A DNA stretch of 64,000 bases from Aureliella sp046290675 (GTDB taxonomy: Bacteria; Planctomycetota; Planctomycetia; Pirellulales; Pirellulaceae): assembly GCA_046290675.1 (NCBI GenBank), contig JBKAHA010000005.1, forward strand, positions 248,001 to 312,000. The letters run 5' to 3'. Of the stretch, positions 8,307 through 16,469 are shown piece after piece. The first letter of the stretch is position 1. Each line of letters opens with the position of its first letter. Under the pieces are notes generated by a model. That model did no database searches and was not told the origin of the DNA. It was given only the letters and a program-made list of their open reading frames with translations. Position numbers and translations under genes: made by a program.

Positions 8307-9779
8307 ATGACATTTCAAGATTGTTTCCCAAATTCGCGCGCTTTGGTAACGACGGTTTTACTGCTGGTGGTTGCGTGCCCAAGCCGTGTGGTCGCTAACT
8401 GTCCCTTCTGCTCGGCAGTCTCACAGACGTTGCGGCAGGAAATGTCGGCGATGGACACGGTGGCGATTGCAACCATCAAATCGGGGACCGTAACCGATTC
8501 CGAAGCCCAATTTTTGATCACCGAGGTCTTCTCCGGCGACAAGTTAGTGCAGCCCAAGCAGGAAGTGTTGATCAACTACTTCGGCAAGCCGAAAGATGGG
8601 CAGAAGTTTTTGGTGATGGGGGTCGATCCGCCGGACCTGCTGTGGTCTTCGCCATTACCGGTTAGCGAGGAGGCGGTCGACTATATCGAAGCGATCCAGA
8701 CTCTACCCGAGGAATCTCTCGAAAGACTCAAGTTCTATATGAACTACCTTGAGCACGAAGAGTCGTTGCTCGCCAGAGATGCCTATGACGAATTCGCTTC
8801 AGCTCCTTACTCGGAAATTAAGGCCCTGAAGCCAGCGATGAACCGCAAGCAGCTCTTGGGGTGGATTCAAGACACGAGCCTGCCTCCCGATCGCAAGCGA
8901 TTGTATCTCGTCATGCTAGGCGTCTGCGGTGAGAAATCGGATGCGGATCTGTTGGAAGACATGCTGCGTAGTGACGATCCCTACCGCCGTGCAGGCTTGG
9001 ATTCGATGATCGCCTGCTACGCGACACTCAAAGGGGACGCGGGGCTCGATCTCATTGATGAGTTATTCCTCAAAAACAAAGAGTGCCAATATGCGGATAC
9101 CTACGCTGCAATCATGGCATTGCGGTTCCATGGAACAGATGGCGGAGTCATCAAGAAAGATCGTGTTTTAGAATCAATGCGGCTGATTCTTGATCGCCCT
9201 GAGCTTGCCGATCTCGTCATACCCGATCTGGCTCGATGGGAAGATTGGTCGCAGATCGAGAAGCTCGAGAAACTGTTTACCGGTGCAGATGAAAAGTCGA
9301 GTTGGGTAAGGGTACCGGTCATTAACTATCTCCGAGCTTGCCCGCACCCAAAAGCCGAAGAAACCCTCAAAAAGCTCAAGGAAATAGATCCTGCAGCGTA
9401 TAAACGCGCGACCTCGTTCTTTCCGATGCCTAAAGCGAGTCAACAGGGTGAAACCGATGGAACTTCAACTTTGGATCCGTCGAGGTTCCGGGCGATTGCT
9501 GCTGATGCACCGGGCTTTTTCCAACCCGGGTCCATCAACCCCAGTATCCGGCTTGCATCGGCTTCCGTTACGAATCTGAGGAGTCGTGTTGCCGTAAATG
9601 CTGCCGCTTCCGAAGCCGATTATTTGGATCAAGAGTCGTCTCGAGCGTCGAACCGCGCTCTTGCTCTGAGCGTAATTAGCATGGTTTCTGTGAGCCTTGG
9701 TCTTACGATGTGGCTTTCGTTGAGCGGTGCGGGTAACAGCCCGCTGCTCGCTTGGCTGACCAAGCAGCGATCGTGTTAG
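8307..9779 (+). CDS. Secreted CPFC-motif protein with C-terminal membrane anchor
   Basis: A 490-residue protein I do not recognise by name. Residues ~11-30 form a signal peptide, followed at once by NCPFC (Cys 32 and 35), a CxxC pair at the mature N-terminus. Residues 45-125 look like a beta-rich domain resembling secreted planctomycete proteins. The middle (150-380) is helical with HEAT-like character (CGEKSDADLLEDMLRSDDPY and similar). A hydrophobic segment near 453-475 ends in a short tail, so the protein may be anchored in a membrane. The gene stands alone, with no visible Shine-Dalgarno. The CPFC could be redox-active or bind metal; nothing proves either. Confidence 0.8.
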   Translation: MTFQDCFPNSRALVTTVLLLVVACPSRVVANCPFCSAVSQTLRQEMSAMDTVAIATIKSGTVTDSEAQFLITEVFSGDKLVQPKQEVLINYFGKPKDGQKFLVMGVDPPDLLWSSPLPVSEEAVDYIEAIQTLPEESLERLKFYMNYLEHEESLLARDAYDEFASAPYSEIKALKPAMNRKQLLGWIQDTSLPPDRKRLYLVMLGVCGEKSDADLLEDMLRSDDPYRRAGLDSMIACYATLKGDAGLDLIDELFLKNKECQYADTYAAIMALRFHGTDGGVIKKDRVLESMRLILDRPELADLVIPDLARWEDWSQIEKLEKLFTGADEKSSWVRVPVINYLRACPHPKAEETLKKLKEIDPAAYKRATSFFPMPKASQQGETDGTSTLDPSRFRAIAADAPGFFQPGSINPSIRLASASVTNLRSRVAVNAAASEADYLDQESSRASNRALALSVISMVSVSLGLTMWLSLSGAGNSPLLAWLTKQRSC

Positions 9780-9949
9780 CCTTTGCTCCACACGCCGTCG
9801 TTTGAAACATCAAAACAATGAACGGCGGATTCACCCGTCAGGTGGCACCGATCCCGATCCGGACAAAAAGAGTCGGAAAATAGTCGGATAACCAGGTAGC
9901 CTCCAAGCGACTCATCTCTTGCCAAAATCTTCCCCCGAGGGCGGAACCA

Positions 9950-10633
9950 ATGGATTCAGCCGAAACAGTCTCAGCGACCGGTGACAGCGTTTTTCTTTCC
10001 GATGACGCGAGTGTCTATCAGAGTGTCTCTCGGTCTGCCGTAGCGTCCGTGATTCTGGCAATCCTTGGTTTGGTGTCATTCTATTTTTCAACGTTTGTGA
10101 TTCTGTCGCTCCTCGGACTGATTTTTGCGTTCCTGGCGGTCCGCGCGATTCAGCGTTTTCCCGAGGAGCTTCAAGGGAAGACGCTGGCAAAAGTGGGGGG
10201 AGTTGCTTGTTTGCTCACCTTAATCGCTTCACCTGCTTACCACGTCTACGTGTACATGACTGAAGTTCCCGAGGGCTACGAGAGGCTCGATTTTGCTTTG
10301 TTAAAGTCGCCTGGGGAGAATGACGGCCCCCCAAGTGATGCTTTGCAATATGACGGCATGCAAGTGTTCATTAAGGGCTACATTCATCCTACTTCGATGG
10401 ACAATGTTTCCGCGAAGAAATTTGTGCTCGTACCGGACTTGGGGACATGCTGCTTTGGTTCTCAGCCTCCTCTGACTCACATGATCGAGGTTAGTCTGAC
10501 CGGGGACCAATATGCTCGAAAAAGTTTTCGTAAGCAGCGGCTCGCAGGCACGCTTCGAATCAACCGCGACATGAAGCCGGTTGATGGCTTGACGGGCGTC
10601 TTTTATCAGCTTCGCGCGGACATTCTGCTCTAG
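9950..10633 (+). CDS. Membrane protein with DUF3299-like C-terminal domain
   Basis: A 227-residue protein. Residues ~28-68 and 80-103 hold two to three membrane segments of DUF4190-like character. The C-terminal half (about 135-225) contains VFIKGYIHP and a CCFG motif (Cys 167-168), matching the DUF3299 family. The same domain occurs in the next gene, so the two are paralogous. GAGGG precedes the ATG by 8 bases. DUF3299 function is not established; many proteobacterial members are exported. The domain here should face the periplasm or lumen if the preceding helix is its anchor. The pair is separated by about 300 bases, so co-transcription is uncertain. Confidence 0.75.
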   Translation: MDSAETVSATGDSVFLSDDASVYQSVSRSAVASVILAILGLVSFYFSTFVILSLLGLIFAFLAVRAIQRFPEELQGKTLAKVGGVACLLTLIASPAYHVYVYMTEVPEGYERLDFALLKSPGENDGPPSDALQYDGMQVFIKGYIHPTSMDNVSAKKFVLVPDLGTCCFGSQPPLTHMIEVSLTGDQYARKSFRKQRLAGTLRINRDMKPVDGLTGVFYQLRADILL

Positions 10634-10939
10634 TCCAAACCGAGATGGGGCTGTTCGTGGTGCTAAATCAGCCGGCGTGAACCGAGGGCAAGATGCGGCA
10701 TCGCGTCGTGAGTGCGTCGATGGGCATCCGATGCTAGCGGACCAGGTGTGTTCGCTGGCTGACGTGAGCACACAAATATCGTGGTCCTACTCAGAAATCT
10801 CCAAATGCCGTTGGCTTCTGGTGTTCAATCGCGATAGTCTGAAGGCAACGAGATCGGCCCGTATGCGTTTCTGGCCAATTGTGGTCAACGGTCGCAGCAG
10901 GGCGAACCTATGCCAGCAATCTTGAAGCGAGAGAACATC
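10634..10939. other. Intergenic region between the DUF3299-like paralogues
   Basis: A gap of about 300 bases with no convincing gene. A start at 10910 would extend the downstream protein by ten residues. Confidence 0.35.
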
Positions 10940-11500
10940 ATGCGTTTCGTGACGACAGCACCGTTTCTACTCCTATTGAGTGTGAGCTGCATGGCGAGCT
11001 CGAATACGATTGCTCAGGACAAGTCTGAGAAGAAAGAGCTTGCATCATCTAAGTCGGCTTCGAATGGAAGTTTTGTCAGAGGCAAAGCGGAAGACCGAAG
11101 CAGCCGCGGCACCGCGAAGAGCAAGGGTGATCTTACTTTTGACGACATCAAGTTTGATATCGAAAAAGGCGGAGCCTTTGAGCGGAAGATGCTCACCAAG
11201 GATATCGAGAAGCTGAACAAGAAAGAAATTCGGATCCGTGGATACATCCTGCCTGCAAGCGTTTTCAAGCAGAAGGGGATCGAGGAATTTGTCTTAGTAC
11301 GAGACAACATGGAGTGTTGCTTTGGACCCGGCGCGGCGCTCTACGATTGCATTATTATCCAAATGAAAAAAGGTAAGACGGCTACATTCACCACCAAGCC
11401 CGTGGCGGTTCGTGGCAAGTTTGAGATTCAAGAGTTTAAATACCCAGACAGTGAAGAGCACTACGCGATCTACAAGATGACCGCGGAAGAGGTGAAGTGA
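10940..11500 (+). CDS. Exported DUF3299 family protein
   Basis: About 186 residues. The N-terminus MRFVTTAPFLLLLSVS is a signal peptide, ending near SNTIAQD; a Cys at residue 17 (SVSC) does not make a canonical lipobox. After a charged, lysine/serine-rich linker, the DUF3299 domain has IRGYILPASVF and FVLVRDNMECCFGPGA, with the adjacent cysteine pair shared with the upstream protein. I start at 10940, where the signal peptide begins; the ATG at 10910 is in frame but adds a charged stretch ahead of it. A role in envelope metal or redox handling is only a guess from the CC motif. Confidence 0.75.
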   Translation: MRFVTTAPFLLLLSVSCMASSNTIAQDKSEKKELASSKSASNGSFVRGKAEDRSSRGTAKSKGDLTFDDIKFDIEKGGAFERKMLTKDIEKLNKKEIRIRGYILPASVFKQKGIEEFVLVRDNMECCFGPGAALYDCIIIQMKKGKTATFTTKPVAVRGKFEIQEFKYPDSEEHYAIYKMTAEEVK

Positions 11501-11580
11501 ACCCGCGGCAATTCATCTTGGTTGGCCAAGTCTATGCTTGAGTGCTCCGGTCAGACTCTTCCTCCTGGGCATTGCCGCCG

Positions 11581-11614
11581 ATAGTGGCCCACTATGGCCT
11601 ACTTGGCCCATAGT
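11581..11614. repeat. Two overlapping, mutually exclusive dyads
   Basis: ATAGTGG/CCACTAT (11581-11595) and ACTATGG/CCATAGT (11591-11614) share the ACTAT block, so only one hairpin can form at a time. GGCC recurs about every 10 bases. It lies between the DUF3299 and DUF1573 genes. Confidence 0.45.
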
Positions 11615-11712
11615 AGCCGCAACCGAGACGCCTTCCGCCAATGTTGGTCGCTTGTTAGATTGACCCCGGGGACAAAGCTTCGCAAAACTCTAGTTTTTCG
11701 TCTTCTATTGAG

Positions 11713-12729
11713 ATGACACCGATGTTGCTACTGACACACAAACTAGCCCGCACATGGCTCGCTTTCGCGTTGTTGACCTCCTGTGCTGGCCAATCTGTTT
11801 TGGCGCAAGAATGGGTCAAGGCAATGTTTAGCACGACCAACCATGATTTCGGCAATGTCCCAAGGGGAGCTCAGTCGGAATGCCGGTTTGTCCTCGAGAA
11901 CAAATATGAAGAAGAAGTTCATATTGCGGATGTACGCTCCAGTTGCCGCTGCACGATTCCAACCAAGGGCAAGGGGCTGACGCTCAAGACCTACCAAAAG
12001 GGCGAAATTGTTTGTCAGTTCAATACGGCCGCGTTCATCGGACCTCGTTCTGCTGTGGTCACCGTCGTTGTCGATAAGCCGTATTACGGTGAAATTCAGC
12101 TGCTCGTGAAGGGTAACATTCGCTCTGACATCGTGACGGAGCCTGGGCAGATTCAATTTGGAGATGTTGCCAAAGGTGAAGAGAAACAGACTTCGGTCAA
12201 GGTTTCTTACGCTGGCACGAAGGCGTGGCAAATTCAAGATGTTCAAAGCGAAAACCAAAATCTGGCCGTCAAACTGAATCGCATCGAGAGCCTCCCTGGG
12301 AAAGTCGCGTACGAGATGCAAGTTCGGCTAAAGCCGACCGCGCCCTCGGGAGCTTTCAACGATGAAATTGTCCTGGTCACCAACGATCCCCAGTTCAACA
12401 AAGTCACTGTGCCTGTTCGCGGTTCGATTGTACCTCCGGTTGTGATGCCAGCGTCGATCGAGCTTGGGACCGTCGGCGGCGAAGGTAAGGTGCGTCAGCG
12501 AATGATCATCAAGGGGAAGACGCCTTTTGAAATTAAGGGCATCGAATGCAAAGATGCACGATTTGAATTTACTGCCCCTGAAGGCCTAAAGCCTGCCCAT
12601 ATCATCCCGTTTGAGTTTGACCCATCTGCTGGCGAGGCCGGAGCTTTTCGTGTGAAGGTCGACGTAAAAACATCGATTGAAGACGACGGCGTCGCGACGA
12701 CAGTCGTGAGCGGCAACGTCAGTAAGTAG
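11713..12729 (+). CDS. Exported DUF1573 domain protein
   Basis: A 338-residue secreted protein. Residues 1-32 form a signal peptide cut near VLAQEW. The first domain has FSTTNHDFGNVPRGA and a short-spaced SSCRCTIP cysteine pair, both hallmarks of DUF1573, an ASH/MSP-like immunoglobulin fold. A second similar unit begins at EPGQIQFGDVAKGEEK and a third at PASIELGTVGGEGK, so three beta-sandwich repeats are likely. Such proteins are abundant in Planctomycetes and Bacteroidetes; no enzymatic role is known and an envelope scaffolding role is plausible. It converges with the unknown gene at 12770. Confidence 0.85.
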   Translation: MTPMLLLTHKLARTWLAFALLTSCAGQSVLAQEWVKAMFSTTNHDFGNVPRGAQSECRFVLENKYEEEVHIADVRSSCRCTIPTKGKGLTLKTYQKGEIVCQFNTAAFIGPRSAVVTVVVDKPYYGEIQLLVKGNIRSDIVTEPGQIQFGDVAKGEEKQTSVKVSYAGTKAWQIQDVQSENQNLAVKLNRIESLPGKVAYEMQVRLKPTAPSGAFNDEIVLVTNDPQFNKVTVPVRGSIVPPVVMPASIELGTVGGEGKVRQRMIIKGKTPFEIKGIECKDARFEFTAPEGLKPAHIIPFEFDPSAGEAGAFRVKVDVKTSIEDDGVATTVVSGNVSK

Positions 12730-12769
12730 ACTTTCGTTCAGTTTGTTGTTCACCGCTTAGGAGAGTTCG

Positions 12770-13888
12770 TTATTCTCGCGTCAACTTGGGCCAGCTCAGT
12801 CGGCTCCAGCCCCAGCGAAGAAATTCTCCGCTGAGAAGTTGCTCGGTCCAGGTCTTCTGGTTGATTGAAAAGTTGGACCAGACGGCCTCAAGGTAAGGTT
12901 GGCTTGCTTCGGATAGGGTTGGTAGGAGCCCCTCCTTTTCAATCTCTCTCAGTCCATCCCAGTAGTGGCTGACGATGTGTTCGCTAAACATGTCTCCAGC
13001 GATCTCCAGGCCTACAATGGCACCTCGGCCGGCCGATTCGATGTTCTTAAGAGCCACCATGGACATCGTCGCCGATACGTCCCAGATCGAGGCGTTTTGA
13101 TCTTCCGCGGCTAATTCCATCTGCTGCCAAAGTTGATCAATTTCACTGGCAGGGATCAGCTTCGTTGCGTCGATGCTAGCGACTGCGTGCTGTGTCTCAG
13201 TGAGTGTCTTCTTGAGTCCGGCAATCGAAATTGGAGGTTGGTCAAACATGCTGACCGCATGACCTGATGCGTTTTCCAGTGCTTCGACCAAGTCGGCGGC
13301 GCCGTCAATCGTTGTTTCCTCGCTAATAATTCCTTGTTCTTTGAGTCGCGAGCTCAACTGATCAAGATACGTCTTCGATCCGTAGGCAACGTCACTGAAA
13401 ATGGCGAGCACTGTAATAGGCGACAGGTGGAAAGTCGCGAACGCAGTCATGTCGAGAAGGTTACCCACTGTCTTGCGGGCAAGGTCAATCTCCTCTTTCG
13501 GATCGGGCGAACCGGACGATGCACCCGCGCGCAATCGTTTGACGCCGCCAACGTCGCTGACAACAAAGTCCAGCATCTGTTGAACGAAGATGGAGTACGA
13601 TTTGGAGTTCCGAAAGGCAGATGGAATCAGCCAGTTCGCCGTTTCATTCACAAAGCCGCCTGCCAGCGCTGTTGCGCTACGCAGTGTCCGTTCAGGAAGA
13701 CTCGCAGAGTAGTTGAAGATTTTGAGCAGCGAACTGGAAGCCTCGCTTACGGAAGACTTTTCCATGTCGATCGATGCCGGGATATTGGCATCGACTTCGG
13801 AGGGAGCGTTTCGGGGCGAGCCGGCAGTGCTATCGCCTTGACTTAGGTCTTGCTCTCCGTTTGCATCAGATTCGTTGCTGGGGCTCAT
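12770..13888 (-). CDS. Conserved protein of unknown function
   Basis: A 372-residue protein I cannot assign. The first ~45 residues are acidic, Ser/Asn-rich and probably disordered. The rest is mostly helical, with no signal peptide and no clear membrane segment. GGAG five bases before the ATG supports the start. It lies 59 bases after the zinc-ribbon membrane protein and downstream of a response regulator on the same strand, so it may share their expression. Composition resembles cytoplasmic helical proteins that bind a partner or the membrane surface; an EcsC-like fold crossed my mind, but I see no decisive motif. Confidence 0.7.
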   Translation of the reverse strand: MSPSNESDANGEQDLSQGDSTAGSPRNAPSEVDANIPASIDMEKSSVSEASSSLLKIFNYSASLPERTLRSATALAGGFVNETANWLIPSAFRNSKSYSIFVQQMLDFVVSDVGGVKRLRAGASSGSPDPKEEIDLARKTVGNLLDMTAFATFHLSPITVLAIFSDVAYGSKTYLDQLSSRLKEQGIISEETTIDGAADLVEALENASGHAVSMFDQPPISIAGLKKTLTETQHAVASIDATKLIPASEIDQLWQQMELAAEDQNASIWDVSATMSMVALKNIESAGRGAIVGLEIAGDMFSEHIVSHYWDGLREIEKEGLLPTLSEASQPYLEAVWSNFSINQKTWTEQLLSGEFLRWGWSRLSWPKLTRE

Positions 13889-13947
13889 AGATTCTCCAAA
13901 ACACGCGACTAGACCGCATCATGATGACTTTGCGGTGCAGCCTAGAC

Positions 13948-15420
13948 TCAAAATGCGTATAGATAACAGGCCCTCAAGGTGCTTGCACTAGGCGCATCGT
14001 CTGGGGATTCTTGAGTAGAGACCTCACCTTCAGCATTGGGTACGATGGCGTCGTCCACTGAAATTTCGGCGATGTTCCCCAAAAGCAGAAGCTCTTGGCC
14101 GGCAAGGAGGGACGGGGCAATGGAACGCGGAATTCGGATCTCAGCAATGCTCTCCGGTAAATTCTCGCGTTCGGGTTGAATGACCCATTCCGTTTCCGTC
14201 TCGTCTACTTGCTCGATTTTGCAAATAACCGCCAGGGCTTTATTCGCTTCGTCCTCTGAGCCATCGTGATTGCGGGACCAATGTTCAGCACCTTGCGTAA
14301 TCAGACTTTGCAAATCGCTTTGGCGTTTGATGGCTTGGCTCACCGGCTGTAGGGCATCGCGAATGACACGGAAGTAGGGGCTTCCTTCAGGTAGCGCCTG
14401 GGTCGCAGAGGCGATACCAGTTAGATCGCTGTAGATCTTCTGTGCCAGCGAGCGTAAGTCACCTTCGCCGTCGCGAACAGCAATCCGCCATTCTTCAATG
14501 TGCTGTTCACAGGACTTGATCTGAAGGATGACATTGGGAGATGCGTGGGGGCTCCTGCTGGGTAGATCGCCGATCGTCATCGAGGGTGTGGACATGGCGC
14601 CACCGCTTTCTGAGCTTGGCAGGGCGCCAACGCTCTCGGCTTGCTCTGTGGACCCTGAACTTGCCGATGCTGTTACCGGGCCTTTCTTGGGTCGTTCGGG
14701 TGGGTTTGCGGCGTCGCCAGCAGGCGCCGACTCAAGCTGGCTTGCCCTGTCCGCTTCCGGCTGATCGTATTCTGGAGGGAGCACATCATCGAAGTTTCGG
14801 AATCCGCTTTCTCCTCGTTTGCGCTCTCGAGCCGGTTTTGAGTCAGTGTCCTGGTTTTCGCCTTCTTCTCCTTCCATATCAAGTGGGTGAAATCGCTCGG
14901 GGACAATCCAGGGGATGTACCTTGCGACCGTCGGACCAGCATCGGCGACATCGCGTCCTAGAATGTGCCACAGGATGAGCAGTGCAATTGGGATTGCCGC
15001 CAGGCCACCGAGGATGACTTGGGCAACGGACCAGAAGGGAGAGCGTTTCTTTCGCTTCATGCGTTCGAATTGCTCGTAAGTAATCGGTTGAACGCTGTTG
15101 AAAGCGGGTTTCGCTGGCTGCGCGGACGTCTCGGATGCGGCAAGTTGCAATTCGTCTTCGACGCCTTCGACCTGCAATTCCTCGTCCGCCAATCCTTGGC
15201 CATCCAAGGCCGGCGACCTAGATTCCGTATAGGGCGTCGAAGCCAAGACCGCGTCTAAATCCCCTGTACTGTTGGAAGATCCTGGTTTGACATCCCATGA
15301 GGAGAGATTCGCAATGTCGATCGTGTGACCACATTCTGGGCAGCAGAGCTCGATAGGATTCTCCGCATCTGGGACGAGCAGAAATGTAGAGCAAGCAGGG
15401 CAGGGGAGTATGGGCCGCAT
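13948..15420 (-). CDS. Zinc-ribbon single-pass membrane protein
   Basis: A 490-residue protein. The N-terminus has a zinc ribbon, CPAC...CPEC, within the first 35 residues. An acidic linker leads to a basic patch RMKRKKR and a membrane helix of about 22 residues (roughly 133-155, VAQVILGGLAAIPIALLILW). The part beyond the helix is charged, Pro/Ser-rich and then helical. With a cytoplasmic ribbon the topology would be N-in, C-out. Many planctomycete genomes carry such ribbon-plus-helix proteins; none is characterised as far as I know. It lies between a response regulator and the unknown gene at 12770, which suggests a signalling or envelope-stress role, by context only. Confidence 0.75.
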   Translation of the reverse strand: MRPILPCPACSTFLLVPDAENPIELCCPECGHTIDIANLSSWDVKPGSSNSTGDLDAVLASTPYTESRSPALDGQGLADEELQVEGVEDELQLAASETSAQPAKPAFNSVQPITYEQFERMKRKKRSPFWSVAQVILGGLAAIPIALLILWHILGRDVADAGPTVARYIPWIVPERFHPLDMEGEEGENQDTDSKPARERKRGESGFRNFDDVLPPEYDQPEADRASQLESAPAGDAANPPERPKKGPVTASASSGSTEQAESVGALPSSESGGAMSTPSMTIGDLPSRSPHASPNVILQIKSCEQHIEEWRIAVRDGEGDLRSLAQKIYSDLTGIASATQALPEGSPYFRVIRDALQPVSQAIKRQSDLQSLITQGAEHWSRNHDGSEDEANKALAVICKIEQVDETETEWVIQPERENLPESIAEIRIPRSIAPSLLAGQELLLLGNIAEISVDDAIVPNAEGEVSTQESPDDAPSASTLRACYLYAF

Positions 15421-15539
15421 GGGGTCTCTCTACGTCATCAGGATCGAAGGTTTCTGAGAAGTCGTCTCGATCCCTTCGGAGTCATATCGTGGTTGCTTCA
15501 CGGCTCCCAAGTTTCGATCGAGTTCGACTCGCTTTGGTC

Positions 15540-15947
15540 TCATTCGCTTGACACGAGGTCTTTTGCGCTTTGGATGAGCTGTTCCATTGGAAATGGCTTG
15601 CGAAAGTAGTCGTTCACGCCAAGCAACTCGGCATACTGCTGGTGACGATTCCCTTCATTGCCCGTAATCATGATCACTTTGACGTCATCATTTCCATCGC
15701 GTCGGAGTTGCTCGAGCACAAGGAAACCACTTCGTTTTGGCATCATCATGTCCAGGATCAGCAGGTCAGGTTTCTTTGTTTCAGCTAACGCCAAGCCTTG
15801 ATTGCCGTCACGGGCGACTGAAACGGCGAACCCGTTTGATTCGAGGGCGTAGCGTACGGATTCGACTACTTCAGGGTCATCATCGACGATGAGTACGCTT
15901 GGGAGGTCAGTGTCTTCGGATGGATTGGTTGGGACAGCGTCGTCCAT
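15540..15947 (-). CDS. Single-domain response regulator
   Basis: A 135-residue CheY-like receiver without an output domain. The acidic pocket is VDDDP (Asp 22-23), the phosphoacceptor is Asp 66 in LILDMMMP, the switch Thr is about 95 in IMITGN, and the conserved Lys is about 118 in FRKPF. It would be phosphorylated by a histidine kinase not encoded in this window and act through protein-protein contacts. About 14 extra N-terminal residues are acidic. No Shine-Dalgarno is visible. It is the first gene of a minus-strand trio. Confidence 0.92.
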   Translation of the reverse strand: MDDAVPTNPSEDTDLPSVLIVDDDPEVVESVRYALESNGFAVSVARDGNQGLALAETKKPDLLILDMMMPKRSGFLVLEQLRRDGNDDVKVIMITGNEGNRHQQYAELLGVNDYFRKPFPMEQLIQSAKDLVSSE

Positions 15948-16469
15948 GGATATTAAATGCTCTCTGAAAGTGTTCCGGCGTCAGTATGGGGCTACTCGGC
16001 GAATTTTGCTTGCGCTAACACCGATGATCTGAATGGGGATGGGAGCGATGCTGCCCGTATTCAGATTTTGACAGGTCCGTTTCTTTGGTGGGAAAACACA
16101 TATTCTAAGGCGATTCCTCGCGCCGTGCTGACAACTAATTAGCGCTTCGGTGTGCGGTTATCCCCTGTACATGCGCAATTCTATTTGAAAAGGAGCAAGA
16201 TCTATTCTCGTTACGAACATTATGTGACGAATCGGATCGCAGCTATAGGAACCGGGGCCGGTTCGCGTATCCAGCAATCCGCCCCGTCGTCGCAGCTACA
16301 GGGCCCCGATTCAGGCCGGCCGAGCCAAGTCACCTATCGCTTGTCCTAGATCCGTATCAAACTTAGCACGCCGCCTTTCATGGGATTGAGTCCTATAGAA
16401 TGCCTCGGTCGCGACTTAGAAACCCCCTGCTCGATTGGGTAGAGGCCCTGGATCTGGAAGGAACATTCT
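15948..16469. other. Divergent intergenic region, response regulator / rnr
   Basis: A 522-base gap without a convincing gene. It contains a 16-base dyad GAACCGG-GG-CCGGTTC at 16249-16264 and a CTATAGAAT sequence near 16395 that may be a -10 box for rnr, though I see no good -35 partner. Confidence 0.4.

Noticed and set aside
13334..13846. 170-residue plus-strand frame
   Set aside because: It is antisense to the conserved-looking minus-strand gene 12770-13888, with no domain or start signal.
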